Origin: Arthrobacter sp. Bi83
GTDB lineage: Bacteria; Actinomycetota; Actinomycetes; Actinomycetales; Micrococcaceae
Length of the DNA stretch: 64,000 nt
NCBI RefSeq assembly: GCF_918698095.1
Contig: NZ_CAKKLY010000001.1
Location: 186,001-250,000 of the forward strand
Reading direction: 5' to 3'
Each line of letters begins with the position of its first letter. The first letter of the stretch is position 1. The notes under the pieces are model-generated. The model ran no database searches. It was not told the origin of the DNA and saw only the letters and a program-made list of their open reading frames with translations. The position numbers and the translations under genes are program-made. Shown piece after piece: positions 8,898-18,354 of this stretch.

Positions 8898-8930
8898 GGC
8901 GTTCTGCCTTCCATTGAGCTGCGGGCTTTG

Positions 8931-9491
8931 TTAGAGGGTGAAAGCTGTGGCTTGCTTGGGTGAATGCTTGAGTTTCAGAACTGTCGGATCGCTGAACGGG
9001 GCTGCGCCGATGCTCAGCTTGGTGAAGTCCAGGTCCTCACCGCGGATGCAGACCTTGATGGCGCTGACGGCTTTGTTGACATCCGGGCAGAGGCAGAAGA
9101 TGTTCAGCTTGGAGTCGCTGAATTCGGAGCGTTCGACCGTCCCGAGGCCGCGCCAGGCAAGGTGGCTGATCAGGGCATCCTTGGCCTTTTCTTCGAGGTA
9201 CCGGTCCCGGCTGGTGCCTTCCCGGGTCTTGAGGGCGTACTGGGCAACTACCCAGAACTGCTTTTCATCCGCAATTTCGGCATAGCCGTCTTCGGCGCAC
9301 TGCACGGCGAAGGCATCCATCAGGCGCTCTGCTGCCTCGGCGTCCGGAACGTCAGTCTCATCGGTCTTGCTCTGGTGCCCTACGGCCCCGTGGTTCATGA
9401 CGAACTGGCTGTAGTCCTCGTCGTACCAGGCCTCCCTGAACTGGAGGGCCCCTTCTTCGTCACGCTTGTAAACCCGGATAATCCCGCTCAT
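8931..9491 (-). CDS. Hypothetical protein, 186 residues
   Basis: Soluble, acidic, with no signal peptide or membrane segment and no family that I recognise. The sequence is coding-like throughout (MSGIIRVYKRDEEGALQFREAWYDED start, several Trp and Cys). It ends 34 bp before the small HhH gene on the same strand, so the two may be co-transcribed. Confidence 0.7.
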   Translation of the reverse strand: MSGIIRVYKRDEEGALQFREAWYDEDYSQFVMNHGAVGHQSKTDETDVPDAEAAERLMDAFAVQCAEDGYAEIADEKQFWVVAQYALKTREGTSRDRYLEEKAKDALISHLAWRGLGTVERSEFSDSKLNIFCLCPDVNKAVSAIKVCIRGEDLDFTKLSIGAAPFSDPTVLKLKHSPKQATAFTL

Positions 9492-9602
9492 GCCGCTCTT
9501 TTCTGGATCGCCCGCGGTCTGTTGCCGCCGAACGGTGGATGGTGGTGGGCCTTCATGGCCTGAAAACTCGGTGGTGGCCGGTGCGAACGCCGTGCGGAGC
9601 CC

Positions 9603-11576
9603 TTAAAGAATGGGCAGGCTACCGGTACTGGGATGTTCCTGCCCCGGCAGGGGACGTGCGAAAGGCACCTTGGTTCCCAGAACCTGCGCCACGACGTCGT
9701 GGGTGATCTTTTGGGCCGTAAGGCCCACCCGTTCAAGGACCTGGCTGCGGGTGCCGTGGTCCAGGAAGTCGACCGGGAGGCCCACCTCGTTCAGGGCGGT
9801 GTCCACCCCGGCGGCACGCATCTCCTGGCGGATCCGGGAGCCGACCCCGCCGGCCCGCACACCGTCCTCGATGCAGACGACCAGCCGGTGGTGGGACGCG
9901 AGTGCCACGATGGAGCGGCGCACCGGAAGGACCCACCGGGGATCCACCACTGTGGAGCTGATCCCCTGGGCGCCCAGCCGGTTGGAGACATCCAGGGCGA
10001 GCTCGGACATGGCGCCGACGCTCACGATCAGGACGTCGTTTTCGGTGGATCCGCTCGGCCGCCGGGCCAGGACGTCAACGCCGTCGCTCAGCCTTTCCAG
10101 TGCCTCGACCTCCGCGCCGACGCTTCCCTTGGAGAACCGGACCACGCTGGGCGCGTCCTCGATGGCGACGGCTTCCCGCAGTTCCTCCCGGAGCCGTGAG
10201 GCATCGCGTGGCGCCGCCAGGTGGAGCCCGGGGACGATCTGGACCATGGCCATGTCCCACATGCCGTGGTGACTGGCGCCGTCCGGGCCGGTGACGCCCG
10301 CGCGGTCCAGGACGATGGTCACGCCGGCTTTGTGCAGGGCTACGTCCATCAGCAGCTGGTCGAACGCGCGGTTCAGGAAGGTCGCGTAGATGGCGACGAC
10401 GGGGTGGAGTCCGCCGAAGGCCATTCCGGCCGCCGAGGTCAGCGCATGCTGCTCGGCGATTCCGACGTCGATGACGCGATCGGGGTGTCGCGCGGCGAAC
10501 TTGTGCAGGCCGACCGGGATGAGCATGGCTCCGGTGATGCCGACAATGTCCTGGCGATCGTCCGCAATGTCCGCAATTTCAGTGGCGAAGACAGACGTCC
10601 AGGACTGGGCGGCTGCACCCTCCGTGGGTTCGCCGGTCTCCGGATCGATGATGCCCACTGCGTGGAACTGGTCGGCTTCGTGGGCGCGGGCGGGCGCGTA
10701 GCCGTGGCCCTTCTCCGTGATGGCATGGACAATCACCGGTCCGGCGTACTGCTTGGCCCTGGCGAGGGCGTGTTCCATGGCCTGCAGGTTGTGGCCGTCC
10801 ACGGGTCCGATGTACTTCATGCCCAGGTCCTCGAACATGCCCTGGGGCGCCCACCAGTCCTTGATGCCCTTTTTCATGGCGTGCAGGCTGCGGTAGGTCA
10901 GCTGCCCCAGCGGGCCGCCGTTCTGGAGCTTGTGCTTCCACCAGTCGAGCGTGCCTTCGTAGGCGGGCGCGGTGCGGAAGGAGTCGATGGTGGGGCGCAG
11001 TGAAGCCAGGTAGTCGGCGAACCCGCCCACGGTGGGCGCATAGGAGCGGCCGTTGTCGTTGACCACAATCACCACGCGCCGCCGCTTGTCAGCCGCGATG
11101 TTGTTGATGGCTTCCCATGCCATGCCGCCGGTCAGGGCGCCGTCGCCCACCACCGCCACGACGTAGCGGTCGCCGTCGCCGGTCAGCTGGCGGGCGCGGG
11201 AGATTCCGTCGGCCCAGGACAGCGAGGAGGAAGCGTGCGAGCTTTCCACGATGTCGTGCTCGGACTCGGCCCGGGCCGGGTATCCGGACATGCCGCCCTG
11301 CTGCCGCAGGGTACTGAAGTCCTGGCGCCCGGTCAGGAGTTTGTGGACATATGACTGGTGCCCGGTGTCAAAAACGATGCTGTCGCGGGGCGAGTCGAAG
11401 ATGCGGTGCACGGCCATGGTGAGTTCCACGACGCCAAGGTTGGGTCCGAGGTGTCCACCGGTCTGCGAGACGTTGCTGATCAGGAATTTCCGGATGTCGC
11501 CAGCCAGCTGGTCCAGCTGAGCTGCCGACAATTTGCTCAGGTCCTGCGGGTTCCGGATGGTCTCCAAGATTCCCAA
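9603..11576 (-). CDS. dxs: 1-deoxy-D-xylulose-5-phosphate synthase
   Basis: This 657-residue enzyme condenses pyruvate and glyceraldehyde-3-phosphate to DXP, the first step of the MEP isoprenoid pathway. The whole family pattern is present: [18 protein letters not shown] near residue 41, [16 protein letters not shown], the TPP-binding [16 protein letters not shown], the FVDIGIAEQHA equivalent ([19 protein letters not shown]) and the [15 protein letters not shown] loop. Length matches actinobacterial Dxs. It is monocistronic as far as seen and marks the end of the conserved chromosomal segment. Confidence 0.97.
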   Translation of the reverse strand: MGILETIRNPQDLSKLSAAQLDQLAGDIRKFLISNVSQTGGHLGPNLGVVELTMAVHRIFDSPRDSIVFDTGHQSYVHKLLTGRQDFSTLRQQGGMSGYPARAESEHDIVESSHASSSLSWADGISRARQLTGDGDRYVVAVVGDGALTGGMAWEAINNIAADKRRRVVIVVNDNGRSYAPTVGGFADYLASLRPTIDSFRTAPAYEGTLDWWKHKLQNGGPLGQLTYRSLHAMKKGIKDWWAPQGMFEDLGMKYIGPVDGHNLQAMEHALARAKQYAGPVIVHAITEKGHGYAPARAHEADQFHAVGIIDPETGEPTEGAAAQSWTSVFATEIADIADDRQDIVGITGAMLIPVGLHKFAARHPDRVIDVGIAEQHALTSAAGMAFGGLHPVVAIYATFLNRAFDQLLMDVALHKAGVTIVLDRAGVTGPDGASHHGMWDMAMVQIVPGLHLAAPRDASRLREELREAVAIEDAPSVVRFSKGSVGAEVEALERLSDGVDVLARRPSGSTENDVLIVSVGAMSELALDVSNRLGAQGISSTVVDPRWVLPVRRSIVALASHHRLVVCIEDGVRAGGVGSRIRQEMRAAGVDTALNEVGLPVDFLDHGTRSQVLERVGLTAQKITHDVVAQVLGTKVPFARPLPGQEHPSTGSLPIL

Positions 11577-11990
11577 CGGCCCCTCCCTTCGGTGGTAGAC
11601 GTGCCTTTTAACTCTAACGCCTCCGGCAAAGCAGCCGCGCAGGTCATCTTTCGGTCAGAGGCAGGCGGCTGTCATGCGAAGGACAAACGAAAGGCTCCGG
11701 CCGGTCCAGGACCGGCCGGAGCCATCAACGTTCCAGATTCCCCGGGAGGCGCGGCCTCCCGGGGACTATCCGCTAGTTCGCGGAGATCTGGCGCAGCACG
11801 TACTGCAACATGCTTCACCAACTTTTGAACCCATATAAAATGTCAGATTTCCTTGCCAGTGAATGTTAAAACAGGAGGTGGATCTCCTTGGGAGCAGCGA
11901 TTTCGCTGGTCAATGGCGTCTTCGTGCTATCCAATGATGGAACGGGCGCGAACATAAAGCCTATCGTCCGGGTCGTGTGTGGACGGGCGA
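11577..11990. other. Intergenic stretch upstream of dxs
   Basis: No gene is supported here. It contains the dxs promoter region, a strong GC-rich hairpin (11693-11723) and an A/T-richer segment around 11815-11875. It is the junction between conserved chromosome and the decaying region to the right. Confidence 0.5.
11693..11723. terminator. Strong GC-rich hairpin, possible terminator
   Basis: GGCTCCGGCCGGTCC followed by one A and GGACCGGCCGGAGCC is a perfect 15-bp inverted repeat. There is no T-run on either side, so intrinsic termination is uncertain. No intact gene ends just before it on either strand; it may belong to a lost gene. Confidence 0.45.
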
Positions 11991-12252
11991 TCAGGTCCCG
12001 CGGAGCCCATCCGCTAGGAGATCAACCGACGAGGCCCCGTAAGTCGCGGCACCTTCGATGACCCAGAAGGTGTCGGCATCCGCGCCGGTACGGCGGGCGA
12101 CCCAGTCAACGGCCCGGTTGATTCCGCCCGCGTTGGTGGGAAATTCCCGGGTTTCAAGTAGTTCGCCGCTGGTGGAGGATTGCGTAGACATGGTTGCGGG
12201 CATGTGTGTCGACACCTACGACAAATGGGTGGGCATGAGCGACGATGGACAT
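11991..12252 (-). pseudogene. IS110-family transposase remnant
   Basis: Two reading frames together give the start of an IS110 (DEDD) transposase. From the ATG at 12252, MSIVAHAHPFVVGVDTHARNHVYAIL carries the VDTH metal-binding start of the DEDD domain. After a frameshift near 12180 the next frame reads SGELLETREFPTNAGGINRAVDWV and then FWVIEGAATYGASSVDLLADG, the second acidic (VEG-x-x-x-YG) block. The frame stops at 11991, so roughly the last three quarters of a normal 350-400-residue protein is missing. No terminal repeats were found; IS110 elements usually lack them. Confidence 0.75.
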
Positions 12253-12746
12253 GGCGGTCACGGCACCTTTCCGAAGAGCGATGGACATGGGTCAACGGCC
12301 GTCATCAGTCCGGGTAGGAGTCACGTCGGGACAGCACTGTGATGGGTCATGCCCCGCCATGGGGTGGACAATCTTCTGATCAAGCTACCGAGGTGGGCCG
12401 GAATGGTACGGCCACCCACCCCAAAAGATGGACAAGTCCACAACAAGACAATCAAATGTCAATGATTGTATGAGTCACATCTTCGGGGGCCGGGCGGCCA
12501 ATAGCCATCCTGCCAGCCAGTCCCGGACCAGCCATGATCAAGACTCACAGTGATTGTACTGGTCGATGAAGTCCTGGTCCGTCAGGTCGCCATCGACGGT
12601 CACCGGCTTCAGGTAGCCAGGGCCTGGGCCGCCGGAACAGCGGAAGCCGCAGCCCAAGCTTGGGGCCGAGAACGCGCGGCCGCATCGGCTGAGTTGTCGG
12701 GCCCACTGTGCGGTGACCGCCTCCGGCAGCGTCGCAGCCCTGTACG
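12253..12746. other. Non-coding or degraded stretch
   Basis: No gene is supported. A short inverted repeat (CAATCA at 12449, TGATTG at 12463) and degraded sequence lie upstream of the transposase remnant. Frames here have the composition of decayed coding DNA, but I recognise no family. Confidence 0.4.
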
Positions 12747-13051
12747 CACTTCATCGGCGCGGCCCTGAGCCTGGGTCTGGCTGACTTTGACGCAGCGATG
12801 CTGAAGGACGCCCGCCGCGGCGCCTGACACAGGCTGTCGCCGCGTGGCTCTGTGAGATGACAGACTTCGACGGCGTCACTTTTGCCTCCCGCCACGGCGC
12901 CGATCTCCACCTCTGGGCCGTGTTTGAGCGTCCGGGCGATCCTCCAATCACACCGAACATCCAGGATGTGATGATCGATAAGCTGCAACACGACAGTCCT
13001 GAAATCAGCAAGGCCTTCCGTCTCCTCGGACTCCAATGGGAGAACGGCTGA
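12747..13051 (+). pseudogene. RES-domain protein remnant (C-terminal part)
   Basis: Two frames read like the end of a RES-domain NAD-degrading toxin-like protein. ALSLGLADFDAAML (from about 12757) ends in a stop near 12828, and a shifted frame continues RLTQAVAAWLCEMTDFDGVTFASRHGADLHLWAVFERP to a TAA at about 13050. The FDG-x-x-x-x-SRHG and WAVFE blocks are those of RES C-termini. The N-terminal half with the catalytic Arg/Glu is not recognisable and no Xre-type antitoxin lies beside it. Assignment is from memory of the family pattern and is moderate. Confidence 0.45.
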
Positions 13052-13095
13052 AGCTCTTTCGAACCAGCTGAACCGGGGCGAGCCGCCCCGCTGAC

Positions 13096-13367
13096 CGATT
13101 CTTCCCAGCCGGGGCTGCTGCACCCACGCTCGCAGTAGCCACTTCGGTGTCAGCGTTCAACGGAAGAACCGCCATCGGTACCTGGTTAGGCGCATCCGCG
13201 CTCGAATCGACGCTGGGGGTTATCGCCCGCTGACCGTCGCCATCGTCATGGCCGTGCTCCGTCTCCTGGCGCTCCTGGCGCTCCTGGCGCTCCTGGCGCT
13301 CCTGGCGCTCCTGACCATGGCCCTCATGCGGGCAACCAACGAAGCGAAGACAGGCACCAGCCACTAA
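13096..13367 (+). pseudogene. MFS transporter remnant (C-terminal part)
   Basis: The frame from about 13096 reads FFPAGAAAPTLAVATSVSAFNGRTAIGTWLGASALES, the SAFN-x-x-x-AIG-x-WLG pattern of a late transmembrane segment in DHA1-type efflux proteins, and stops at a TGA near 13232. One base out of frame, it resumes as PLTVAIVMAVLRLLALL, a further hydrophobic helix, to TAA at 13365. Everything upstream is lost. The second helix contains the 9-bp tandem repeat at 13263-13313. Confidence 0.55.
13263..13313. repeat. 9-bp tandem repeat, unit CTCCTGGCG, 5.7 copies
   Basis: Five perfect consecutive copies of CTCCTGGCG plus CTCCTG. In the MFS-remnant frame each unit encodes Leu-Leu-Ala, extending a hydrophobic helix. 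It is consistent with replication slippage in unselected DNA. Confidence 0.9.
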
Positions 13368-13663
13368 CCGTCCTGTCCACCTGTCGTTCCCCGTACACCG
13401 TTGCGATTGGTGAGAACCGCCGATTGGTTTCCGGAAGCCGGCCGTGCCCACGACGACGTCTAACAGGGGAAGCCACCGCATATGTCTCGTAAGCCTCGGC
13501 CTGCGAGATACGTCGGCCCAGCGTCAGTCCTCGGAGGCCGGATGGAGTAGTTCGAGAGCGAATAATCACTTTTGCCAGTAGGCGCGTGGATGAGGGCTTA
13601 CTGCAGGGAAACTTCGAAGAGAAAAGCTGACGGTTTCCAGCCGGCCAGCTTCCTGAGAACTAC

Positions 13664-13867
13664 CTAGAGCGGCTGGATGTTCTCCGCCTGCGGACCCTTA
13701 GGGCCCTGCGTGACGTCGAACTGAACCTTTTGGTTCTCGTCCAGGGAGCGGTAACCGCTGGATGCGATTGCTGAAAAGTGTGCAAACACGTCAGCGCTTC
13801 CGTCGTCGGGGGCGATGAATCCGAAGCCCTTTTCGGCGTTGAACCACTTGACCGTACCTGTTGCCAT
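13664..13867 (-). CDS. Cold-shock protein (CspA family)
   Basis: A 67-residue OB-fold nucleic-acid chaperone with RNP1 (KGFGFI) and RNP2-like (DVFAHFSAI) motifs. It starts [17 protein letters not shown], which fixes the start at 13867. GGAA within GTGAAGGAAATAAGC precedes it. It binds single-stranded RNA/DNA and keeps mRNA unstructured at low temperature. It is intact and unlinked to the neighbouring remnants. Confidence 0.95.
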   Translation of the reverse strand: MATGTVKWFNAEKGFGFIAPDDGSADVFAHFSAIASSGYRSLDENQKVQFDVTQGPKGPQAENIQPL

Positions 13868-14190
13868 GCTTATTTCCTTCACGGGTCGCGGGCCGGATCC
13901 GCTTGTCGGATTGCCGTCCCCGCCACTCACACGTTGAGCCTATGTGTCACTACCGGTGCGGGCAACAGATTGGTCAAAAAGCGGAACCTGGATGAAGCGT
14001 CAACTGCCCACGGAGCCGGCTGCTCCGGCGGTTCTGGGCCGACGGCCGTCAACGATGAGCCTCCTCTCGACACTGCGCTTCCGGTGGTCGACCCCGTAAA
14101 CCCTCGCGCAAGCTTTACCGCCGCTCCCCCGCGGATTTTGACGGGCCGATAGTGGACGTTACGTCAAGTAATCCATAGTTAGCTATCGGT
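13868..14190. other. Intergenic stretch between cspA-like gene and SRPBCC gene
   Basis: The left part is the cold-shock leader/promoter. The right part contains GACGTTACGTC (14154-14164), an 11-bp palindrome within a larger TTGACG...CGTCAA symmetry. No coding sequence is recognised, and the missing N-terminal part of the following SRPBCC gene is not here. Confidence 0.4.
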
Positions 14191-14718
14191 TTGTTGTTGG
14201 GTGTGCCCGGTGACGAACTGGTGCCGGTGTCGCACTTCACCGCCACGAGGGCGATAACTATAGAAGCGGATCCTGAGTTGGTTTGGCCTTGGCTGGTGCA
14301 GGTCGGCTTCAAAAGGGCAGGATTCTATGCATACGACCTGCTTGACTCGCTTGGAGAGCCGAGCGCCGAAACGGTCCTGCCGGAGTGGCAGGACCCCCGC
14401 CTTGGAGACGTTGCAGCCCCAATGACCAGCGAGGCCGCTCCCTCGACCTCTTTCACAGTAGCCTCGCTTCACAGGCCTGATTCCATCGTCTGGTCAAAGC
14501 CCGATTCCACGTGGGCCTGGCAATTGACCAAACTCCCCAACGGCGGGACCCGGCTCGTAACGCGACTCAAGCAGTGTTATCGCCCCGGCCCCTCCCTGAT
14601 CCTCACCGTGCCCCTCTTGGAGTTCGGGGACTTCCCGATGACGAGGAAAATGCTCCTGGGAATCAAGGCGCGGGCTGAGGCAACGGCATCTGCTTCGACG
14701 CAAGGTAACGCCAAATAG
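14191..14718 (+). CDS. SRPBCC-family protein, N-terminally shortened
   Basis: A 175-residue START/Bet v1-like lipid- or hydrophobe-binding fold. The core (ATRAITIEADPELVWPWLVQVGFKRAGFYAYDLLDSLG) closely parallels two other proteins in this window (24753-25412 and 34823-35497), each with WPWLVQMG...Y-S-x-D. The paralogues begin with about 40-50 extra residues holding a hydrophobic anchor and an LHWGA motif; these are absent here and no homologous sequence precedes the start. The start (TTG/ATG-like near 14191) is therefore uncertain and the gene may be a 5'-truncated copy. Confidence 0.65.
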   Translation: MLLGVPGDELVPVSHFTATRAITIEADPELVWPWLVQVGFKRAGFYAYDLLDSLGEPSAETVLPEWQDPRLGDVAAPMTSEAAPSTSFTVASLHRPDSIVWSKPDSTWAWQLTKLPNGGTRLVTRLKQCYRPGPSLILTVPLLEFGDFPMTRKMLLGIKARAEATASASTQGNAK

Positions 14719-14933
14719 TCGAGGCGCCGCTGCTGACCGTCTGGCACGACGCGCCACTGCCGGTGCGTTAGGTCTTTTCCACTGCGCGGAGATAAAAGGA
14801 AGGAGTGGAGGGCAAGGAATTGACGAACACATCGAAAGGAGGAACCAACAAGGCTTCCAACGCTTTCGGGCCGGAATACCCTAAAGCAACTGCCTCCGGC
14901 TGTGTTCCTCTTGACGGCATGGGAAAAACTCAG

Positions 14934-15486
14934 ATGGCCCTTCGGGCAGTTAAAGTCTTTCATACTCTCGCCTGGTTTAGCATCGAGGCCTGCATGGTCT
15001 ATCTGCTCTATGCGGGGTTCCGTGGGAAGACCGACAGGCGAGCGGCAACTGCTGCTGCAGTTGTGGCTGGGGAGACACTGATCTTTGTGGGCAATGGCTT
15101 TCCATTGCCCCCTAACCCCCTTGGCCCAACGCCTGGGCGACCCAACAGGATCCGTCACAGACATCTACCTGCCGCGCTGGTTCGCGCACAACCTGCCGGC
15201 CATCCATGTTCCTTTAATCGTCCTTGCTATAGCCCTACACAGACGGAATTTCAGGAAGCAGCGACGCAACCCAAGCGATTCCCAGGCAGCTAGAAGCGTG
15301 CGAAACCGGCGGGACCCAGCTGACAGACAAAACGGGCGCGCCGGTTTAGGGCCTTCCCTCATCCCTAAGGTGCCGAAGACCTCTGATTTGGAGCCCCCTC
15401 ACCGATATCGCCGACAAATTGATCCTGCTTTGGGCCTGTTCCGGCTGAGGTCAGCCAGGACCCAGATTAAGCGGCCCGGCCCATGA
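14934..15486 (+). pseudogene. Small membrane protein, frameshifted
   Basis: From the ATG at 14934 the first frame reads MALRAVKVFHTLAWFSIEACMVYLLYAGF and continues to GETLIFVGNGF. One base later the next frame continues as HCPLTPLAQRLGDPTGSVTDIYLPRWFAHNLPAIHVPLIVLAIAL. Joined, these give a typical four-helix hypothetical membrane protein with a CPLT motif and a YLPRWFA loop. The shift lies near 15095-15110, next to a C-rich run. Function is unknown. It could be a true frameshift or a base-calling error. Confidence 0.6.
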
Positions 15487-15567
15487 CCTGAGGCCTCGCA
15501 AGAGAGTGCGAGTGCTGGCTCCGTAGTCCGCCTCGGAGGCTCTCCACCTACAGGGATGTAGCTGCAA

Positions 15568-15583
15568 GGGGTCATTTGACCCT
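15568..15583 (+). promoter_or_regulatory. DosR-box-like palindrome
   Basis: GGGGTCATTTGACCCT; GGGTCA and TGACCC form a perfect inverted repeat around TT. It is centred 75 bp upstream of the membrane-protein start at 15651 and belongs to the recurring motif set described in the findings. Confidence 0.55.
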
Positions 15584-15650
15584 AGGCCAGCCTCCGGCCC
15601 CCTGCGAGGCTGAAATCACTAATCACCCAATAGGCACGGAAGGTTTGACG

Positions 15651-16046
15651 ATGTTCACGCTTCGCACCCTCGGGGGGATCGCACTGCTATTGGCCGGAAG
15701 CAGCTGGCTCTGGCTTACTCCCACTTTCGCTACTCGCGGCCAGGACACCTCCGGGGCCTTGTGGAACATCACTATGGTTCTTTCGCTGGTAACCATCCTG
15801 GGTTTCTGCATCGCAACCTGGGGCTTGTTCGCCCGATGGAGCTGGTGGGAATATGCTGCGCTCATCTCCGCGGCGCTGGGACTTCTCGTCCTCTTGCCGT
15901 ACTGGTTTGCGGCCGTAGGCTCCGGCGAAACAATCGGAACGACCGCATGGAATGCTTTCGTGCACGTGATGATGGTCGCTCTCGTGGCGGCGCTGTTGCT
16001 CGTGCCGCCGCTAGAGCGGTGGGTCGACCAACAGGTCATGGGCTAA
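15651..16046 (+). CDS. Small four-helix membrane protein
   Basis: A 131-residue protein with four hydrophobic segments (GGIALLLAGSSWLWL, ITMVLSLVTILGFCIATWGLF, YAALISAALGLLVLLPYWF, FVHVMMVALVAALLLVPPL). ATG 15651 is chosen over an in-frame start at 15576 because GGAAGG lies 5-10 bp before it and the longer version would cover the DosR-like box. No family is recognised. The upstream box suggests it belongs to the stress regulon. Confidence 0.7.
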   Translation: MFTLRTLGGIALLLAGSSWLWLTPTFATRGQDTSGALWNITMVLSLVTILGFCIATWGLFARWSWWEYAALISAALGLLVLLPYWFAAVGSGETIGTTAWNAFVHVMMVALVAALLLVPPLERWVDQQVMG

Positions 16047-16186
16047 GAGACATACGCAATCAGCGCGGCCCGCTGGTTCCAACCGTTCTTCCAAACCAGT
16101 GACCCTCTCCGCACCGTGGTTCGAGGGTTGGAAGGGATCAGCAGTAAGTCCCCATTCAAGCGGGAGAGCAGAAAAACCCCAAGCCG

Positions 16187-16609
16187 TTAGCTACTCTTTT
16201 CGACCGGCCGGTACTTGTCACCAAAGGCGACCAGGGAGCTCTGGAGCAGCGTCATGCTGCCCAGTATGTCCACTGGCCGGGAACGGGAGCTGGCCGGACC
16301 GGGCAGCGGGCTGACCATCCACGCAGCGAACACGTTATGAGGAATCTTCAGGCTCATCGCCTGGTCAAAGAGCCGCAGAACGGGCTCGTGAAAGAGCCCG
16401 TCTTTGAGCTGGAATCCCGGGCAGAATGTGCCCTCCCCGATGAACACCCCGACTGCACGGCGCATAGCCTCAGGATCGCCTACAGCCTGGAAGTGCGCCT
16501 CCAACTGGGATACAGGCGGCAGGGTAAATTCTTCACGGATGCCGTCCCAGATATGCTCCGGGACGGCCGGCCAGAACCGCTCAGCCAACACACTCGACGC
16601 AGTAGCCAT
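16187..16609 (-). CDS. Hypothetical protein, 140 residues
   Basis: It begins MATASSVLAERFWPAVPEHIWDGIREEF and is soluble and coding-like; I recognise no family. Its start lies inside the end of the DUF4193 gene (29-bp overlap, other frame), so it is probably the second gene of a two-gene transcript. Longer in-frame starts exist but would run through the DUF4193 coding sequence. Confidence 0.55.
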   Translation of the reverse strand: MATASSVLAERFWPAVPEHIWDGIREEFTLPPVSQLEAHFQAVGDPEAMRRAVGVFIGEGTFCPGFQLKDGLFHEPVLRLFDQAMSLKIPHNVFAAWMVSPLPGPASSRSRPVDILGSMTLLQSSLVAFGDKYRPVEKSS

Positions 16610-16880
16610 GGCCGTCCTTCTCGCGCGCCTTCTGCGAACGGTGGCGGACCAGGAAGCAGGACCAACAGGTGAACTCATCGTCAGCCTGCGGGATGATCTG
16701 AACGACCAGCTCTTCGGCAATGAACTCGCCACCAGGGGTTAGGCCGTCCAGGGTGTCAGCCTCGTCGAGCTCCTGAACCACGGACTTCGCGTCCGGGGCT
16801 TTGGCGGACTTCAGGGCCTCCAGCGAGCTTTCCTGGGACTCCTTGACGTCGGTGCGCAGTTCATCGTAATCGGTTGCCAC
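16581..16880 (-). CDS. DUF4193 family protein
   Basis: A 99-residue protein conserved in most actinobacteria. It starts with GTG at 16880 (ATDYDELRTDVKESQE, the family beginning). The body contains GGEFIAEELVVQIIPQADDEFTC and ends with a CxxC pair repeated (TCWSC, YCVEC), a probable zinc ribbon. The core gene is usually single-copy; this copy lies in an accessory region and may be a second one. Function is unknown. Confidence 0.85.
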   Translation of the reverse strand: MATDYDELRTDVKESQESSLEALKSAKAPDAKSVVQELDEADTLDGLTPGGEFIAEELVVQIIPQADDEFTCWSCFLVRHRSQKAREKDGHGYCVECVG

Positions 16881-17213
16881 GGAGGTGCATCTCTTTCTGT
16901 TGAGGGGGTTGCCGGTCCTGCAACGTACAGGACATCGGAAGAATTCCCCTAAAAGAGCGGCGCTGTCATCTCGATGCGACGGGCGTGCCCGGGCGGCACG
17001 GAGAAGCGTTCCAAATTGGGCGATCTGGTCCCCGCTGAAGGACATGCACGAATCCGCTTCCGACCCATCGGTCAGTCTCTTCGGCTACCAGAGCCAGGTC
17101 ACGCCCTGGTCGCCCGTGTCAGTTTCAGAAGTTGACTGCCGAATGTCAGAAGTTGTGTGCACTCCTGAGACGTCGAAGGTGCTTCCTTGGGCTGGACAAC
17201 TGCTCACATGTCC
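16881..17213. other. Intergenic stretch, no gene seen
   Basis: I see no supported gene. TCAGAAGTTG occurs twice (near 17127 and 17147), separated by about 20 bp, a possible small regulatory or mobile-element end repeat that I cannot assign. Confidence 0.35.
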
Positions 17214-18298
17214 CTACTGGCAGGTAAGGATCGTACGAAGGGTGCCTTGCCCATCTTCAACCCGGCCTTCGATGTCCTGCAGAAGGGTGAACGAACGTCC
17301 GCAGGGGCAGCCCCGTCCCCCGAGCCTTAGTGTGTCGGACATTTCGTAGCGGATCAGTGGAAGGGTCCGGGAAAACAGGACCGTCACGAGGAGTTTTGCC
17401 CCGGTTGTTCCGGCCGATACGGGGTTTCCGGCCTGGTCTACGGGCTCGACGATGAGCAGATCATCGTAGATGTGGCGGTTTCGGTAGGTGCAGGGGGATG
17501 CGATTCCTGCCGTTTCGGTGGCGGCGTAGACGTCGAAAGGTTTGCTTCCCCAGGCGGCCTCAAGTTTGGAGGCGGTGTGTGAGCGGAGGACCTCGGATGC
17601 GGACATGACGCCTTGCGGGGAGATGTGAAGGCGTCCGGCGCGCTGCTCCGCCGCCAAGGGTTTTAGTGCTGATGCGTAGCCGACCAGGATCCTGGGCTGG
17701 AACCGGTTTAGCGCGGCGACCGTCTCATCCATGGGTGCGGTGACGTCCAGGCGGAGGGTGGGGACGAGCCCGGAGCGCAACGAGGCACCAACGACGGCGG
17801 ACTGGTGGGTGGGGACGCGGGAACTCACCAGCGCCATTTTCAGTGGCCGTGTCAGCCCGGCGGAGATCCCAGCCCAGTCGTTCGCCCTGGCGTAGGAGGC
17901 CAGGACTGTCGCCCATTCGGTGCGGTTCCAGACGAAGGTGGAGCTCCGGCCGGTGGTCCCGGCCGTTGCCGCTGCCCACCACTGGCCCTGCCATGGCAGC
18001 CCAGGGTCTCCGCCGCTCTCGGTGAGGGCCCGTAGATGGTTTTCCAGGTCAGCGAGCTTCAGGTCCGGTGTGGTGATGGCATCGTCGAAGTGGTCCATCA
18101 GGTCCGCTTTCGTTACGGGTGGCAGCTGGTCCATCGGGGCGTCGTGGAGGCCGGCGTGGTGTCGCCGGTAGAACTCGGAGCCGGTGTAGGTTGCACGGCG
18201 GAGTTCCTGGTGGCTGTGATCCGGGCGGCGTCCCAGTGGTCCCTCCTTCGCCACGCGGCGCGCAGGAACAGCACCCGGGCAATGAGGCGGAGGCCCAT
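17214..18298 (-). pseudogene. PaaK-like CoA ligase / F390-synthetase-like protein, frameshifted
   Basis: The start, MGLRLIARVLFLRAAWRRRDHWDAARIT (ATG at 18298), and the body, beginning HQELRRATYTGSEFYRRHHAGLHDAPMDQLP, are in different frames, joined near 18215-18225. The body carries the adenylation-type TAGTTGRSS loop, YAATETAGIA and the LIRYEMSD motif, then a C-rich GRGCPCGRSF, as in phenylacetate-CoA ligase-like proteins. The family adenylates an acid and forms a CoA or other thioester. The 346-residue body alone is open but lacks the N-terminal helix. No substrate can be named. Confidence 0.7.
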
Positions 18299-18354
18299 GG
18301 CGGGATGCCTAGCGGGTGCCGGCCGGGGACAGCGGCTGGGCTGCATGCACGGTG

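Noticed and set aside
13263..13313. Tandem 9-bp units considered as a CRISPR-like or regulatory array
   Set aside because: Units are directly adjacent without spacers and stay in frame in a remnant gene; simple slippage is enough.
13685..13705. GGACCCTTAGGGCCCTGCG, a DosR-box-like match
   Set aside because: It lies inside the cold-shock coding sequence (codons for GPKGPQ) and its position makes no promoter sense.
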